From: DTFZ01 sp964510055
GTDB taxonomy: Bacteria > Bacillota > Clostridia > Christensenellales > SZUA-584
DNA length: 23,434 bases
NCBI GenBank assembly: GCA_964510055.1
Contig: CAZDZY010000043.1
Coordinates: 1 to 23,434, forward strand
Direction of reading: 5' to 3'
Shown: positions 6,771-13,311 of the stretch, piece after piece
Layout: each line of letters opens with the position of its first letter
Numbering within the stretch: position 1 is the first letter of the stretch
Position numbers and translations under genes: made by a program
The notes under the pieces: generated by a model
What the model was told of the DNA's origin: nothing
Database searches by the model: none
Seen by the model: the letters and a program-made list of their open reading frames with translations, nothing else

Positions 6771-7892
6771 ATGAGCGCGCGGAAAAAGCTGTTTCACTGT
6801 AAACATATATACGATATACAAGGAACCAACGAGCTGTTCATAAAGGCAGTAAGGGAAAACGCAGAGTGGCATTACCAAAATTGCGGCGAATACCGCAGTA
6901 TCCTTGACAACCGACATTTTCACCCTGATATGCTGGCCGCATACGAAGACCTGTACCGCTTGCCGCCCGTTCCGACGCTTTATTTAAAACGGCATCAAAT
7001 GCTGTCGATCCCCGCGGAGAAACTGCGTTTTAAATCGACCACTTCCGGAACGTCCGGAAAGCCGGTCGAGGTAGGGTTTGATACGGGCGCGTTATTCCTG
7101 GGATTTAATATGCTCCGAAAGATGCTTGTTTATCATAAACTGCTTTCACTTCGCCCGGCAAATTATCTTATATTGGGTTACCGGCCAAGTAAACACAACA
7201 GAATGGGCGCCGTGCGCACAGCTTACGGCGCGACATTCCTTGCTCCGCCTTTGCACAGGGTCTATGCGCTAGAGGACACAGGAACGGATTACGTTTTAAA
7301 CCTTGAGGGCGTAATGGACGCCATATCACGTTACAGCCGCGGAAGATCTCCTGTAAGGATACTGGGATTTCCCGCGTATTTTTATTTTTTGATCAAAAAA
7401 CTCGAGCAGGAGAACATTTTCCTAAAGCTCCCGGAAAACTCGATGGTTTTACTGGGAGGAGGGTGGAAGCAGTTTACGCCGCAGAAAGTGGAACGACGCG
7501 AACTCTACCGTTTGGCTGAAGAAAGGCTGGGAATAAAAGAAGGACAGATAAGGGATTTTTTCGGAGTCGTAGAACATAACATACCCTATTTTGACTGCGC
7601 GAATCATCATTTTCATGTTCCCGTTTACAGCCGGGTCATCATACGCGGCGTTAAAACGATGGAACCGCTTGGTTACGGCGAACCCGGGATACTGAACCTT
7701 ATAACCCCGTTTCTCGATTCCATGCCGCTTGTGAGCATTCTGACGGATGATATCGCGGTATTGCGCGAGGGGCGGGAATGCGGCTGCGGGAACGCTTCGC
7801 CTTATTTTGAAGTTTTGGGGCGCGTAGGATTGCAGGGCGTTACTACCTGCGCGGCACATGCGGGAAACATATTGGAAGGAATAAAGATATGA
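6771..7892 (+). CDS. LuxE-type acyl-protein synthetase (AMP-forming), 373 aa
   Basis: Family members activate a fatty or other carboxylic acid with ATP to an acyl-AMP and pass the acyl group to a cysteine, then to the LuxC reductase. The adenylate motif STTSGTSGKP is at residues 89-98, followed by the LuxE-type block VLLGGGWKQF, then FFGVVEHNIPYFDC and the C-terminal ILTDDIAVLREGRECGCGN. The length matches LuxE (about 370). It starts three bases after the hydrolase stop codon and its last four bases (ATGA) are shared with the LuxC-type gene, so the two are translationally coupled. No luciferase genes are present, so the acid is not necessarily a fatty acid for bioluminescence; the real substrate is unknown. 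Confidence 0.88.
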   Translation: MSARKKLFHCKHIYDIQGTNELFIKAVRENAEWHYQNCGEYRSILDNRHFHPDMLAAYEDLYRLPPVPTLYLKRHQMLSIPAEKLRFKSTTSGTSGKPVEVGFDTGALFLGFNMLRKMLVYHKLLSLRPANYLILGYRPSKHNRMGAVRTAYGATFLAPPLHRVYALEDTGTDYVLNLEGVMDAISRYSRGRSPVRILGFPAYFYFLIKKLEQENIFLKLPENSMVLLGGGWKQFTPQKVERRELYRLAEERLGIKEGQIRDFFGVVEHNIPYFDCANHHFHVPVYSRVIIRGVKTMEPLGYGEPGILNLITPFLDSMPLVSILTDDIAVLREGRECGCGNASPYFEVLGRVGLQGVTTCAAHAGNILEGIKI

Positions 7893-9194
7893 ACCTGATA
7901 AAGGGCAATATAGTGCTTTCTCCCGCGGAAAGGGACGCCGCGCTTGATTCGCTTGAGAAAGAGATCCATAACACATTAAAAAACAGCGTACTGAATGCGG
8001 AACTTGTATTGAATGCCTGCGATAAGCTTTCAGAGGCTATAGGAAATCAGCATGCCGATCTGCTGATAAAAGCGGGCGTTCCCGGTGAAAAAGCAAGGGC
8101 GTATCTGCAGGAGGCAAAGGCGCAGCTTAAAAAAGAGAGCCTGCTAAAGCGGCTTAAAGCCGAACTGGGTGAGGGTTATTCCAAGGAAAGGCTTGTGCCG
8201 CAAGAGTGCGGCATGCGGGTAAAAGAAAAAATAATGCCGCTGGGCGCGCTCTTGCATATCGCGGCGGGAAACCAGTTCGGCCTGGCGTTTTACAGCGCTG
8301 TCGAAGGTTTACTGACCGGCAATATCAATATCGTTAAACTGCCCGGCAATGACGATGGGCTGTCGGCCGTGATATTTGCAGAGCTGTTTAAAATAGAACC
8401 TCTGCTGAAAGATTACGTATATCTTTTCGATTATACCTCAAAAGATACCGAAGCAATACGAAAACTGATGAAGCTCTCAGACGCCGCTGTGGTATGGGGA
8501 GGAGATGAGGCTATAGAGGCGGTGCGCAGTATGGCCGGCCCTGCGACAAAGATAATAGAATGGGGGCATAAACTTAGTTTCGCATACGTGACCCGTGAAG
8601 GGGTCAATGAGAAAATGCTTTACGGGCTTGCGGAGAATATAACGGAGACCAACCAACTTTTATGCAACTCCTGCCAGGGTATATATATCGATACCGATTC
8701 GATGGAGGACGTTTACCGGTTTTGCGAAACATTCCTGCCTGTTTTGGAACAATGCCGCCGGGATCATCACGAAGAAATACCTATAGAGATACAGGCGCAG
8801 ACAGGGTTGATGGTATATACCGAAAGTTTACAGCAGAGCTGCCGCCCCTGCCGGGTGTTTCAGGGCAAACAAANNNNNNNNNNNNNNNNNNNNNNNNNNN
8901 NNNNNNNTTGAAACAGCCATACCTTACGGAAACTGTTGGGTCAAAAGGCTGCCGAGGGGTAAACTTCTCGGTACGCTCCGGCCTCACAAAAGCCATCTGC
9001 AGACGGCAGGGCTGCTCTGTGCGGAGAAAGAGACAGCTGAACTGACCGAAGCCTTATGGAAGGCAGGGGTCACCCGGGTGACGCAGGGAAAGAATATGTC
9101 CGAAACTTACGGCGGCGCAGCGCACGACGGCGAATATACACTGAGGCGGTATACCCGGATCGTTTCACAGGAGTTTTTGCCGGAAAAGCCGTGA
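7889..9194 (+). CDS. LuxC-type acyl-CoA / acyl-protein reductase (gene crosses an assembly gap)
   Basis: It would reduce an acyl thioester to an aldehyde with NAD(P)H, taking the acyl group from the LuxE-type partner. Clear blocks are MPLGALLHIAAGNQFGLAFY and GNINIVKLPGNDDGLSA (nucleotide-binding region), IIEWGHKLSFAY, and ETNQLLCNSCQGIYI with Cys259 and Cys262, one of which should be the acyl-accepting cysteine of this aldehyde-dehydrogenase-like fold. The coding sequence is intact to the N run at 8874 and resumes at 8910 with AIPYGNCWVKRLPRGKLLGTL..., ending at the TGA at 9192-9194. The frame after the gap is shifted relative to the frame before it by the number of N, so the gap length is not exact; about 11 to 12 residues are missing. 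I judge this a scaffold artefact, not a true frameshift. Confidence 0.87.
8874..8907. other. Assembly gap (34 N)
   Basis: Unknown bases inside the LuxC-type gene. The coding frame on the left needs one base before the gap and the frame on the right leaves two bases after it, so an in-frame gene requires a true gap of 33 or 36 (or another multiple of three), not 34. Confidence 0.97.
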
Positions 9195-9217
9195 TCAAAT
9201 TGCATGGCGCTGCCCGC

Positions 9218-9769
9218 TTATAATGAATTATACGGCTTGCATAGTATTTCATTTACACGAAGCTTTCCTAAATGTCTGGTAGTTGACGCCTGCATTAAAA
9301 GCGCGGTATCCGAATTTGAGCCGGTCCCCGCTACCGCAATCACTGTTTCGCCGATATTGACAAAACCGCCGTCGGCCGCCATAAGCGTTATCTCAAAGCA
9401 GACCTTGACGCCTTCGCAAAAACATCGCAGAAAATTCGCGATGACTGCAGGAGTATTCAAACCATACAGTTTATCCGTGTGAAAAAGCATCGTCCCAAAA
9501 TGTACTTCGTGGCCGTTGTTACGAAGAGTCCGGACGATTTCGGCGGGGAAAAGGCATTCCTCATCGAAACCGTATTGATGAGGGATAACAATAATAGTGA
9601 TTCCAGTGTTTTTAAAATAGTCCATAGCCTTTAAGGCGGTGCGTCCTGTAGTAGAAGCAAGAACTATTTTTTTGATTCCGGCTTCGGCAGCCTTCTGCTT
9701 TACGAGCGCAAAAGTTTCGGGCGTGTTGTCCTGCTTTGTTGATTCATAATATGTGACCTCTTTTATCAT
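9218..9769 (-). CDS. Stand-alone pyruvate kinase C-terminal (alpha/beta) domain protein (183 aa)
   Basis: The protein resembles only the C-terminal regulatory domain of pyruvate kinase; the catalytic barrel is absent. Recognisable features are NTPETFALVKQKAAEAGIKKIVLASTTGRTALKAMDYF at residues 14-51, with the small STTGRTA loop, and VAGTGSNSDTALLMQAS near 146-162, which follow the pattern of PK_C-like proteins. These free-standing domains exist in clostridia and archaea with no firmly known reaction; binding a phosphorylated or nucleotide ligand is a reasonable guess. The ATG at 9769 has GGAGG six bases upstream. It is convergent with the LuxC-type gene (23-bp gap) and divergent from an HxlR regulator 141 bp away, which may control it. 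Confidence 0.75.
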   Translation of the reverse strand: MIKEVTYYESTKQDNTPETFALVKQKAAEAGIKKIVLASTTGRTALKAMDYFKNTGITIIVIPHQYGFDEECLFPAEIVRTLRNNGHEVHFGTMLFHTDKLYGLNTPAVIANFLRCFCEGVKVCFEITLMAADGGFVNIGETVIAVAGTGSNSDTALLMQASTTRHLGKLRVNEILCKPYNSL

Positions 9770-9792
9770 GGTAGTCCTCCGGATACAGTAAA

Positions 9793-9821
9793 TTTTATGT
9801 TTACATTATTTATGTTATAAT
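9793..9821 (+). promoter_or_regulatory. Extended -10 promoter of the HxlR gene
   Basis: TGtTATAAT (9813-9821) is a perfect extended -10. The -35 position 17 bp upstream is only TTTTAT (9793-9798). Transcription would start near 9828, upstream of the palindromes at 9847-9877. Confidence 0.5.
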
Positions 9822-9846
9822 ATCAGTGTCATTAAAAACAAGAACG

Positions 9847-9877
9847 TACTTATTAGTAACCTGGTACCCAATTGGTA
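9847..9877. promoter_or_regulatory. Candidate HxlR operator palindromes
   Basis: TACT-TATT-AGTA (9847-9858) is an inverted repeat of the TACT/AGTA kind known for HxlR-family (YodB-like) sites. It is followed by the palindromes GGTACC and CCAATTGG (about 9862-9874). They lie in the HxlR leader just after its predicted start point, consistent with autorepression. This is pattern-based only. Confidence 0.4.
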
Positions 9878-9910
9878 ACCGCGCAGATAGAGCCAACCGG
9901 AGAAATTAAA

Positions 9911-10261
9911 ATGATCGAATTCAGAGGAAAAACATATCGCTGCCCCGTTGAACTTACGATATTCCTTCTCGGCGGAAAATGGAAAGCTGTCCTTATGTGG
10001 GAATTGTCGGTAAAGACGCTGCGCTTCAATGAACTTACGCGTTTGTTCCCGAACGCCACCCGCAAGATGCTGACCCAGCAGCTTAAAGAAATGGAACGAG
10101 ATGGTCTCATAAACCGTAAAGAATATTATCAGATGCCTCCCAAGGTGGAATACTCTTTAACGGATTTCGGCAGGACATTTATGCCGGTACTGTTTTCGAT
10201 GAACCAGTGGGGGGAAGATTATATAGCAAAGATGCAAGAACAGAGAAACGAAAAAGAATAG
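9911..10261 (+). CDS. HxlR-family transcriptional regulator (116 aa)
   Basis: Winged-helix DNA-binding protein, usually a dimeric sensor of aldehydes, quinones, diamide or redox state. The typical HxlR opening is present: CPVELTIFLLGGKWKAVLMWEL (about residues 11-32), with Cys11 at the position that reacts with thiol stress in YodB/HxlR types. The recognition helix region NATRKMLTQQLKEMERDGLI (about 48-67) and wing PPKVEYSLTDFG follow. The start at 9911 is chosen because GGAGA lies about eight bases before the ATG. A TTG further upstream at 9872 has no ribosome site and would overlap the candidate operator. It probably represses itself and perhaps the divergent PK_C-like gene. Confidence 0.9.
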   Translation: MIEFRGKTYRCPVELTIFLLGGKWKAVLMWELSVKTLRFNELTRLFPNATRKMLTQQLKEMERDGLINRKEYYQMPPKVEYSLTDFGRTFMPVLFSMNQWGEDYIAKMQEQRNEKE

Positions 10262-10296
10262 TACTATTAAATATGAAGAATCATTATAGAGCTTTT

Positions 10297-10388
10297 AGGA
10301 GGATTGATTCGAGAACAAAGTTTATCAGCACAATCAGGGCGCTCAGGAAATACAGGAGCATTTAACCAGGTATGAAAAGCCGGCATAA
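10297..10388 (+). pseudogene. Possible short gene remnant with strong RBS but no start codon
   Basis: A perfect AGGAGG (10297-10302) is followed eight bases later by an open frame of 25 codons (10311-10388) reading ENKVYQHNQGAQEIQEHL and so on, which looks protein-like, but no ATG, GTG or TTG starts it and a TGA lies two codons before. A competing TTG-started frame at 10304 (23 codons) looks less natural. It may be the leftover of a small gene after the HxlR regulator, or chance. Confidence 0.2.
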
Positions 10389-10407
10389 ATCTCACGGTTT
10401 ATGCCGG
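10380..10407. terminator. 10-bp perfect hairpin at the end of the M15 peptidase gene
   Basis: CCGGCATAAA (10380-10389) and TTTATGCCGG (10398-10407) form a perfect stem with an 8-nt loop. It spans the last codons and stop of the minus-strand peptidase gene. T tracts on either side are poor, so it may be a weak bidirectional terminator or an mRNA-stabilising hairpin. Confidence 0.45.
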
Positions 10408-11228
10408 TTATATCCAAGGTCTTTGGCGAAATGCTGGTAATCCGGTTTCGACCAGTCTCCGCCCCAATCCCAGCCGTGATCTTTAAACAGCTTATAGGCG
10501 AGGTCTTTATGGTCTATCATGCCTTCTAAATGCTGTGAGCGGTCAAGGTAATCTTTGCTGTTTTTCGGAGAAAAGCTCTTTCCGTTGATATACGGATTCA
10601 TCCGCGGGTTAATGTCTATCGCCCCGCCGAAGCTATGGTGCGACATATGCGATGAGCCGTTAACCTGGCGGTAACAGAAAGCGGAAGTGTTGTTATCCTC
10701 CATCGAGGCCGTATCGTGGCCTGGCTGATTGTAGTCGTCGACAAGCCTGACAGACTCCAGAGGATATTCCTCTTTATAAAGCTCATAGAAAATTTCCGTC
10801 ACTTCCTTAGCGACTTGATAATTGACGATAAGTTCTCCGTCGTCATGCACATTTTTCTCAAAATCGTAATATTTCAGCCTTATATACCGGAGGTCGTCGT
10901 ATTGGACCTGATGGCCTTTATCGTCTTCCGGGTAGCTTATTCTCGTTATCCTTTCTTTTATCTCGTCGCTGAGTTCATAATAATAGAATCCGTCGGCGAT
11001 CACCTCTTTCCCTTTCTCCTCGGGGGTTGGCTTTGGCGTAGGCGAAGGTGTCGGGGCAGGCGTCGGCTCGGGCGTGGTAGTAGGCACAGGCGTCGGGACA
11101 GGCGTCGGCTCTGCCGCCGCAGTAGTTGCCGTTTCCGTCAGTTCCGGCTCCCTGCTGCCTTTATCAGCCGGAAAACATCCCGATAATAATATTACTGCCA
11201 GCAATAGATACGTAACATTTCTTTTCAA
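10392..11228 (-). CDS. M15-family peptidase lipoprotein (VanY/LAS-type), 278 aa
   Basis: It is expected to cleave peptidoglycan stem peptides, as a D,D-carboxypeptidase or L-Ala-D-Glu endopeptidase, at the outer face of the membrane. A signal peptide ends in the lipobox LLSGC with the lipidated Cys at 18. Residues about 38-70 are a Pro/Thr repeat linker. The catalytic domain contains the LAS signature S-x-H-x-x-G-x-A-x-D at 196-205 (ligands His198 and Asp205) and the third zinc ligand His266 in DYQHF, with WDWGGDW just before. All key residues are present. The start is a TTG at 11228 with GGGGAG six bases upstream; no ATG fits the signal peptide. It diverges from the ABC transporter operon. 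Confidence 0.88.
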   Translation of the reverse strand: MKRNVTYLLLAVILLSGCFPADKGSREPELTETATTAAAEPTPVPTPVPTTTPEPTPAPTPSPTPKPTPEEKGKEVIADGFYYYELSDEIKERITRISYPEDDKGHQVQYDDLRYIRLKYYDFEKNVHDDGELIVNYQVAKEVTEIFYELYKEEYPLESVRLVDDYNQPGHDTASMEDNNTSAFCYRQVNGSSHMSHHSFGGAIDINPRMNPYINGKSFSPKNSKDYLDRSQHLEGMIDHKDLAYKLFKDHGWDWGGDWSKPDYQHFAKDLGYNRHKP

Positions 11229-11288
11229 ATTGCGCTCCCCAATATCGTTTTTAAAACCTGTTTAATTAACAAGCTTTTATAAGTTTTT

Positions 11289-11317
11289 ATTATATATTCA
11301 TACACGCCTTTTTTCAA
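11289..11317 (-). promoter_or_regulatory. Promoter of the M15 peptidase gene
   Basis: On the minus strand TTGAAA (11317-11312), 17 bp and TATAAT (11294-11289). The leader would be about 55 nt. Confidence 0.65.
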
Positions 11318-11360
11318 ATACGGAAATCGACCATTTCTGCATATTTTTATTAAAAACATG

Positions 11361-11389
11361 TTGACAATAATAAATCTTGGTGATATATT
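11361..11389 (+). promoter_or_regulatory. Promoter of the ABC transporter/GntR operon
   Basis: A perfect TTGACA (11361-11366), exactly 17 bp and TATATT (11384-11389). The start point falls near 11396, inside the palindrome described next. Confidence 0.8.
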
Positions 11390-11409
11390 GTGCATACACG
11401 GTATACACA
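11389..11409. promoter_or_regulatory. Predicted GntR operator over the transcription start
   Basis: Half-sites TGTGCATAC (11389-11397) and GTATACACA (11401-11409) are inverted repeats with one mismatch around a 3-bp centre. The site covers the end of the -10 box and the start point, so bound protein would block transcription. The GntR gene closing this operon is the natural ligand, giving autoregulation as known for YtrA-type systems. Confidence 0.65.
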
Positions 11410-11429
11410 GTTTGGAGGTCAATTAATCT

Positions 11430-12293
11430 ATGGAGATACTATCTGTTCAGGACTTAAGCAAAGCATACGAAAAGTTCGAGCTGAAAAACGTGTCGTTTAC
11501 GCTTGACAGCGGATATATTATGGGCTTTATCGGCAGCAACGGCGCGGGGAAGACTACGACGCTTAAGTGCATTTTAAACTTAGTGCGCAAAGACGGCGGC
11601 TATGTACGCATTTTAGGAAAAGACTTTACGCAAAACGAGCTCGCCCTTAAACAGGACATCGGCTTTATGTTCGGCGGCGTCGATTATTACGCTAAGAGCA
11701 GGGTAAAAAGCATAACCGGCGTTGTGCGCCGATTTTATGCTACCTGGGATGGCGACACCTATTCAAAGTATATGAAGCGGTTCGGGATCGACGAAAACAA
11801 AAAAATAGGCGAGCTGTCAAATGGGATGCGCGTAAAATACTCGCTTGCGCTCGCTCTGTCGCACAACGCGAAGCTGCTGATACTCGATGAGCCAACGAGC
11901 GCGCTCGACCCCGTCGCACGGGACGACATTTTAGAGCTGTTCCAGGAACTTATTGAAGGCGGGGAAAGGAGCATACTGTTTTCCACGCATATAACGAGCG
12001 ACCTTGAAAAATGTGCCGACTTCATAACATATATTCAAAACGGCCGCATAATAGAAAGCTGTGCAAAGGATGACCTGATAGCATCCTATCGCATCGTCCA
12101 GGGGACACGGGAACAACTGGGCGGGCTTCGGCCAAATCTGATATCTTACAAAGAGCATGCGTTCGGATTCACCGGTCTTGCGACGGCTGCAGATCTCAAG
12201 GCGGAAGGTATCACAGCGGAACCGCCAAGTATAGAGGACATCATGATCTATCACGAAAAAAAGGAGGCTGAACATGAAAAATCTGCTTTATAA
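11430..12293 (+). CDS. ABC transporter ATP-binding protein (287 aa)
   Basis: ATPase subunit of an exporter or membrane-stress transporter, working with the permease encoded next. Walker A GSNGAGKTT is at residues 35-43, the signature is LSNGM (129-133) instead of the usual LSGGQ, Walker B plus D-loop is LLILDEPTSALDP (149-161) and the switch His is 187. The last 70 residues form the accessory domain usual for BcrA/YtrB-like ATPases. GGAGG lies eleven bases before the ATG, a slightly long spacing. It is the first gene of an operon with a permease (20-bp overlap) and a YtrA-type GntR repressor, an arrangement that in Bacillota often answers to cell-wall-active antibiotics. The substrate cannot be read from sequence. 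Confidence 0.92.
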   Translation: MEILSVQDLSKAYEKFELKNVSFTLDSGYIMGFIGSNGAGKTTTLKCILNLVRKDGGYVRILGKDFTQNELALKQDIGFMFGGVDYYAKSRVKSITGVVRRFYATWDGDTYSKYMKRFGIDENKKIGELSNGMRVKYSLALALSHNAKLLILDEPTSALDPVARDDILELFQELIEGGERSILFSTHITSDLEKCADFITYIQNGRIIESCAKDDLIASYRIVQGTREQLGGLRPNLISYKEHAFGFTGLATAADLKAEGITAEPPSIEDIMIYHEKKEAEHEKSAL

Positions 12294-12912
12294 GGAGTTT
12301 CACCTCGTCATCAACCCTCTGTTCTTCTTTGTGCTTTTATTTGGCGCGCTGCTGCTGATTCCAGAATGGACTTATTTCATAGCAGTAATGTACATTTTCT
12401 GGATTACCATACCCAATGTCTTTTCCATTGGAAAGGCACAGAACGACATCGGCTTTTCAGCGATGCTGCCTGTTCGCAGATCTGATATCGTCAAGTCGCG
12501 GGTCCTGTCAATCATTATCCTCGAGGTTCTGCAGATACTTGCTGCCGCTGTCTTTGCGGTCATCAACCTTGCGATCTACCCAAAGGGAAATTTCCTGCTG
12601 GATACGAATGCGACGTTTATCGGCTGCGTATTTATCATGTACGCTATATTCAACATAGTATATTTTCCTATGTTCTACATGACTGCGTATAAAATAGGCA
12701 TGCCTGTTATAGCGGCGGTCGCGGCAGCAATGCTGTTCGCATTAGGCGTTGAACTATTGATGATCTTTGTACCGGCTTTAAAGTTCCTGGACGGAAAGGA
12801 GAACATTATTGCCCAGCTGCCTGTGCTTGCGGGTGGTATAATAATTTTTGTGCTGCTCAATATCGCAGCGCTTAAGATGTCAGTAAAACGCTTTGAAAAT
12901 ATCAACTTATGA
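12274..12912 (+). CDS. ABC-2 type transporter permease subunit (212 aa)
   Basis: Integral membrane partner of the ATPase upstream. Six hydrophobic spans can be placed at about residues 12-32, 34-50, 78-100, 110-132, 140-165 and 180-203. The cytoplasmic loop GKAQNDIGFSAMLPVRRSDIVKSR (about 53-76) is a typical coupling loop of small ABC-2 permeases of Clostridia, where PVRR(S/D)DIVKSR is frequent. AAAGGAGG precedes the ATG, which overlaps the ATPase gene by 20 bases; the stop overlaps the GntR start (ATGA). It is small for an ABC-2 permease, so the transporter is probably a homodimer or needs no second permease. Confidence 0.88.
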   Translation: MKNLLYKEFHLVINPLFFFVLLFGALLLIPEWTYFIAVMYIFWITIPNVFSIGKAQNDIGFSAMLPVRRSDIVKSRVLSIIILEVLQILAAAVFAVINLAIYPKGNFLLDTNATFIGCVFIMYAIFNIVYFPMFYMTAYKIGMPVIAAVAAAMLFALGVELLMIFVPALKFLDGKENIIAQLPVLAGGIIIFVLLNIAALKMSVKRFENINL

Positions 12913-13289
12913 TAAACATCGTTATTTCGAACACGTCGGATAAGCCGATATACCAGCAGATATTCGAGCAGATAAGCTCGCAGATAATAAAGGGCGAGCT
13001 CGAGAGGGATTTCTGCCTTCCGCCTATAAGGACGGTGGCGAAAGAGCTCCGCATAAGCGTTATAACCATTAAGAAAGCCTGGGAAGAGCTTGAGCGGAGC
13101 GGGTTTATCTACACGATGGCGGGCAAGGGGTGCTTCGTCGCCCCTTTGCAGCCGGGCGACCTTTCCAGCAAGCGCGATGAATTGGCGTATGAGAAGATAA
13201 AAAAAGACGTGGAGTATTATAAGTCTCTCGGGCTCTCGCTGGGCGACGTCGTAGAAATGATAAAAAAGGTGTATAACGGCTCTGAGTAA
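12909..13289 (+). CDS. GntR-family regulator, YtrA subfamily (126 aa)
   Basis: Dimeric repressor with an N-terminal winged helix (about residues 9-78: KPIYQQIFEQISSQIIKGEL, then LPPIRTVAKELRISVITIKKAWEELERSGFIYT and the wing AGKGCFV) and only a short helical tail of about 45 residues. This short C-terminus defines the YtrA subfamily, which lacks the large ligand domains of FadR or HutC types. It overlaps the permease by four bases and is therefore made from the same transcript. The palindrome at 11389-11409 is its probable operator. The inducer is unknown; in relatives it is cell-envelope stress. Confidence 0.92.
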   Translation: MINIVISNTSDKPIYQQIFEQISSQIIKGELERDFCLPPIRTVAKELRISVITIKKAWEELERSGFIYTMAGKGCFVAPLQPGDLSSKRDELAYEKIKKDVEYYKSLGLSLGDVVEMIKKVYNGSE

Positions 13290-13304
13290 AACCAGAGCCG
13301 TTAT
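13273..13304. terminator. 12-bp hairpin between convergent genes
   Basis: ATAACGGCTCTG (13273-13284) and CAGAGCCGTTAT (13293-13304) form a perfect 12-bp stem with an 8-nt loop that contains the GntR stop codon. It sits between the GntR gene and the convergent radical SAM gene ending at 13312. T tracts are weak, but the stem and place fit a shared bidirectional terminator. Confidence 0.65.
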
Positions 13305-13311
13305 CTATATA

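Noticed and set aside
6321..6923. 200-aa minus-strand reading frame with hydrophobic stretches
   Set aside because: It covers the junction of the hydrolase and LuxE-type genes in antisense and has no ribosome site of its own.
3523..9194. Bioluminescence (lux) operon
   Set aside because: Only LuxC- and LuxE-type genes are present; luxA, luxB and luxD are absent and the other three genes are unrelated to light emission.
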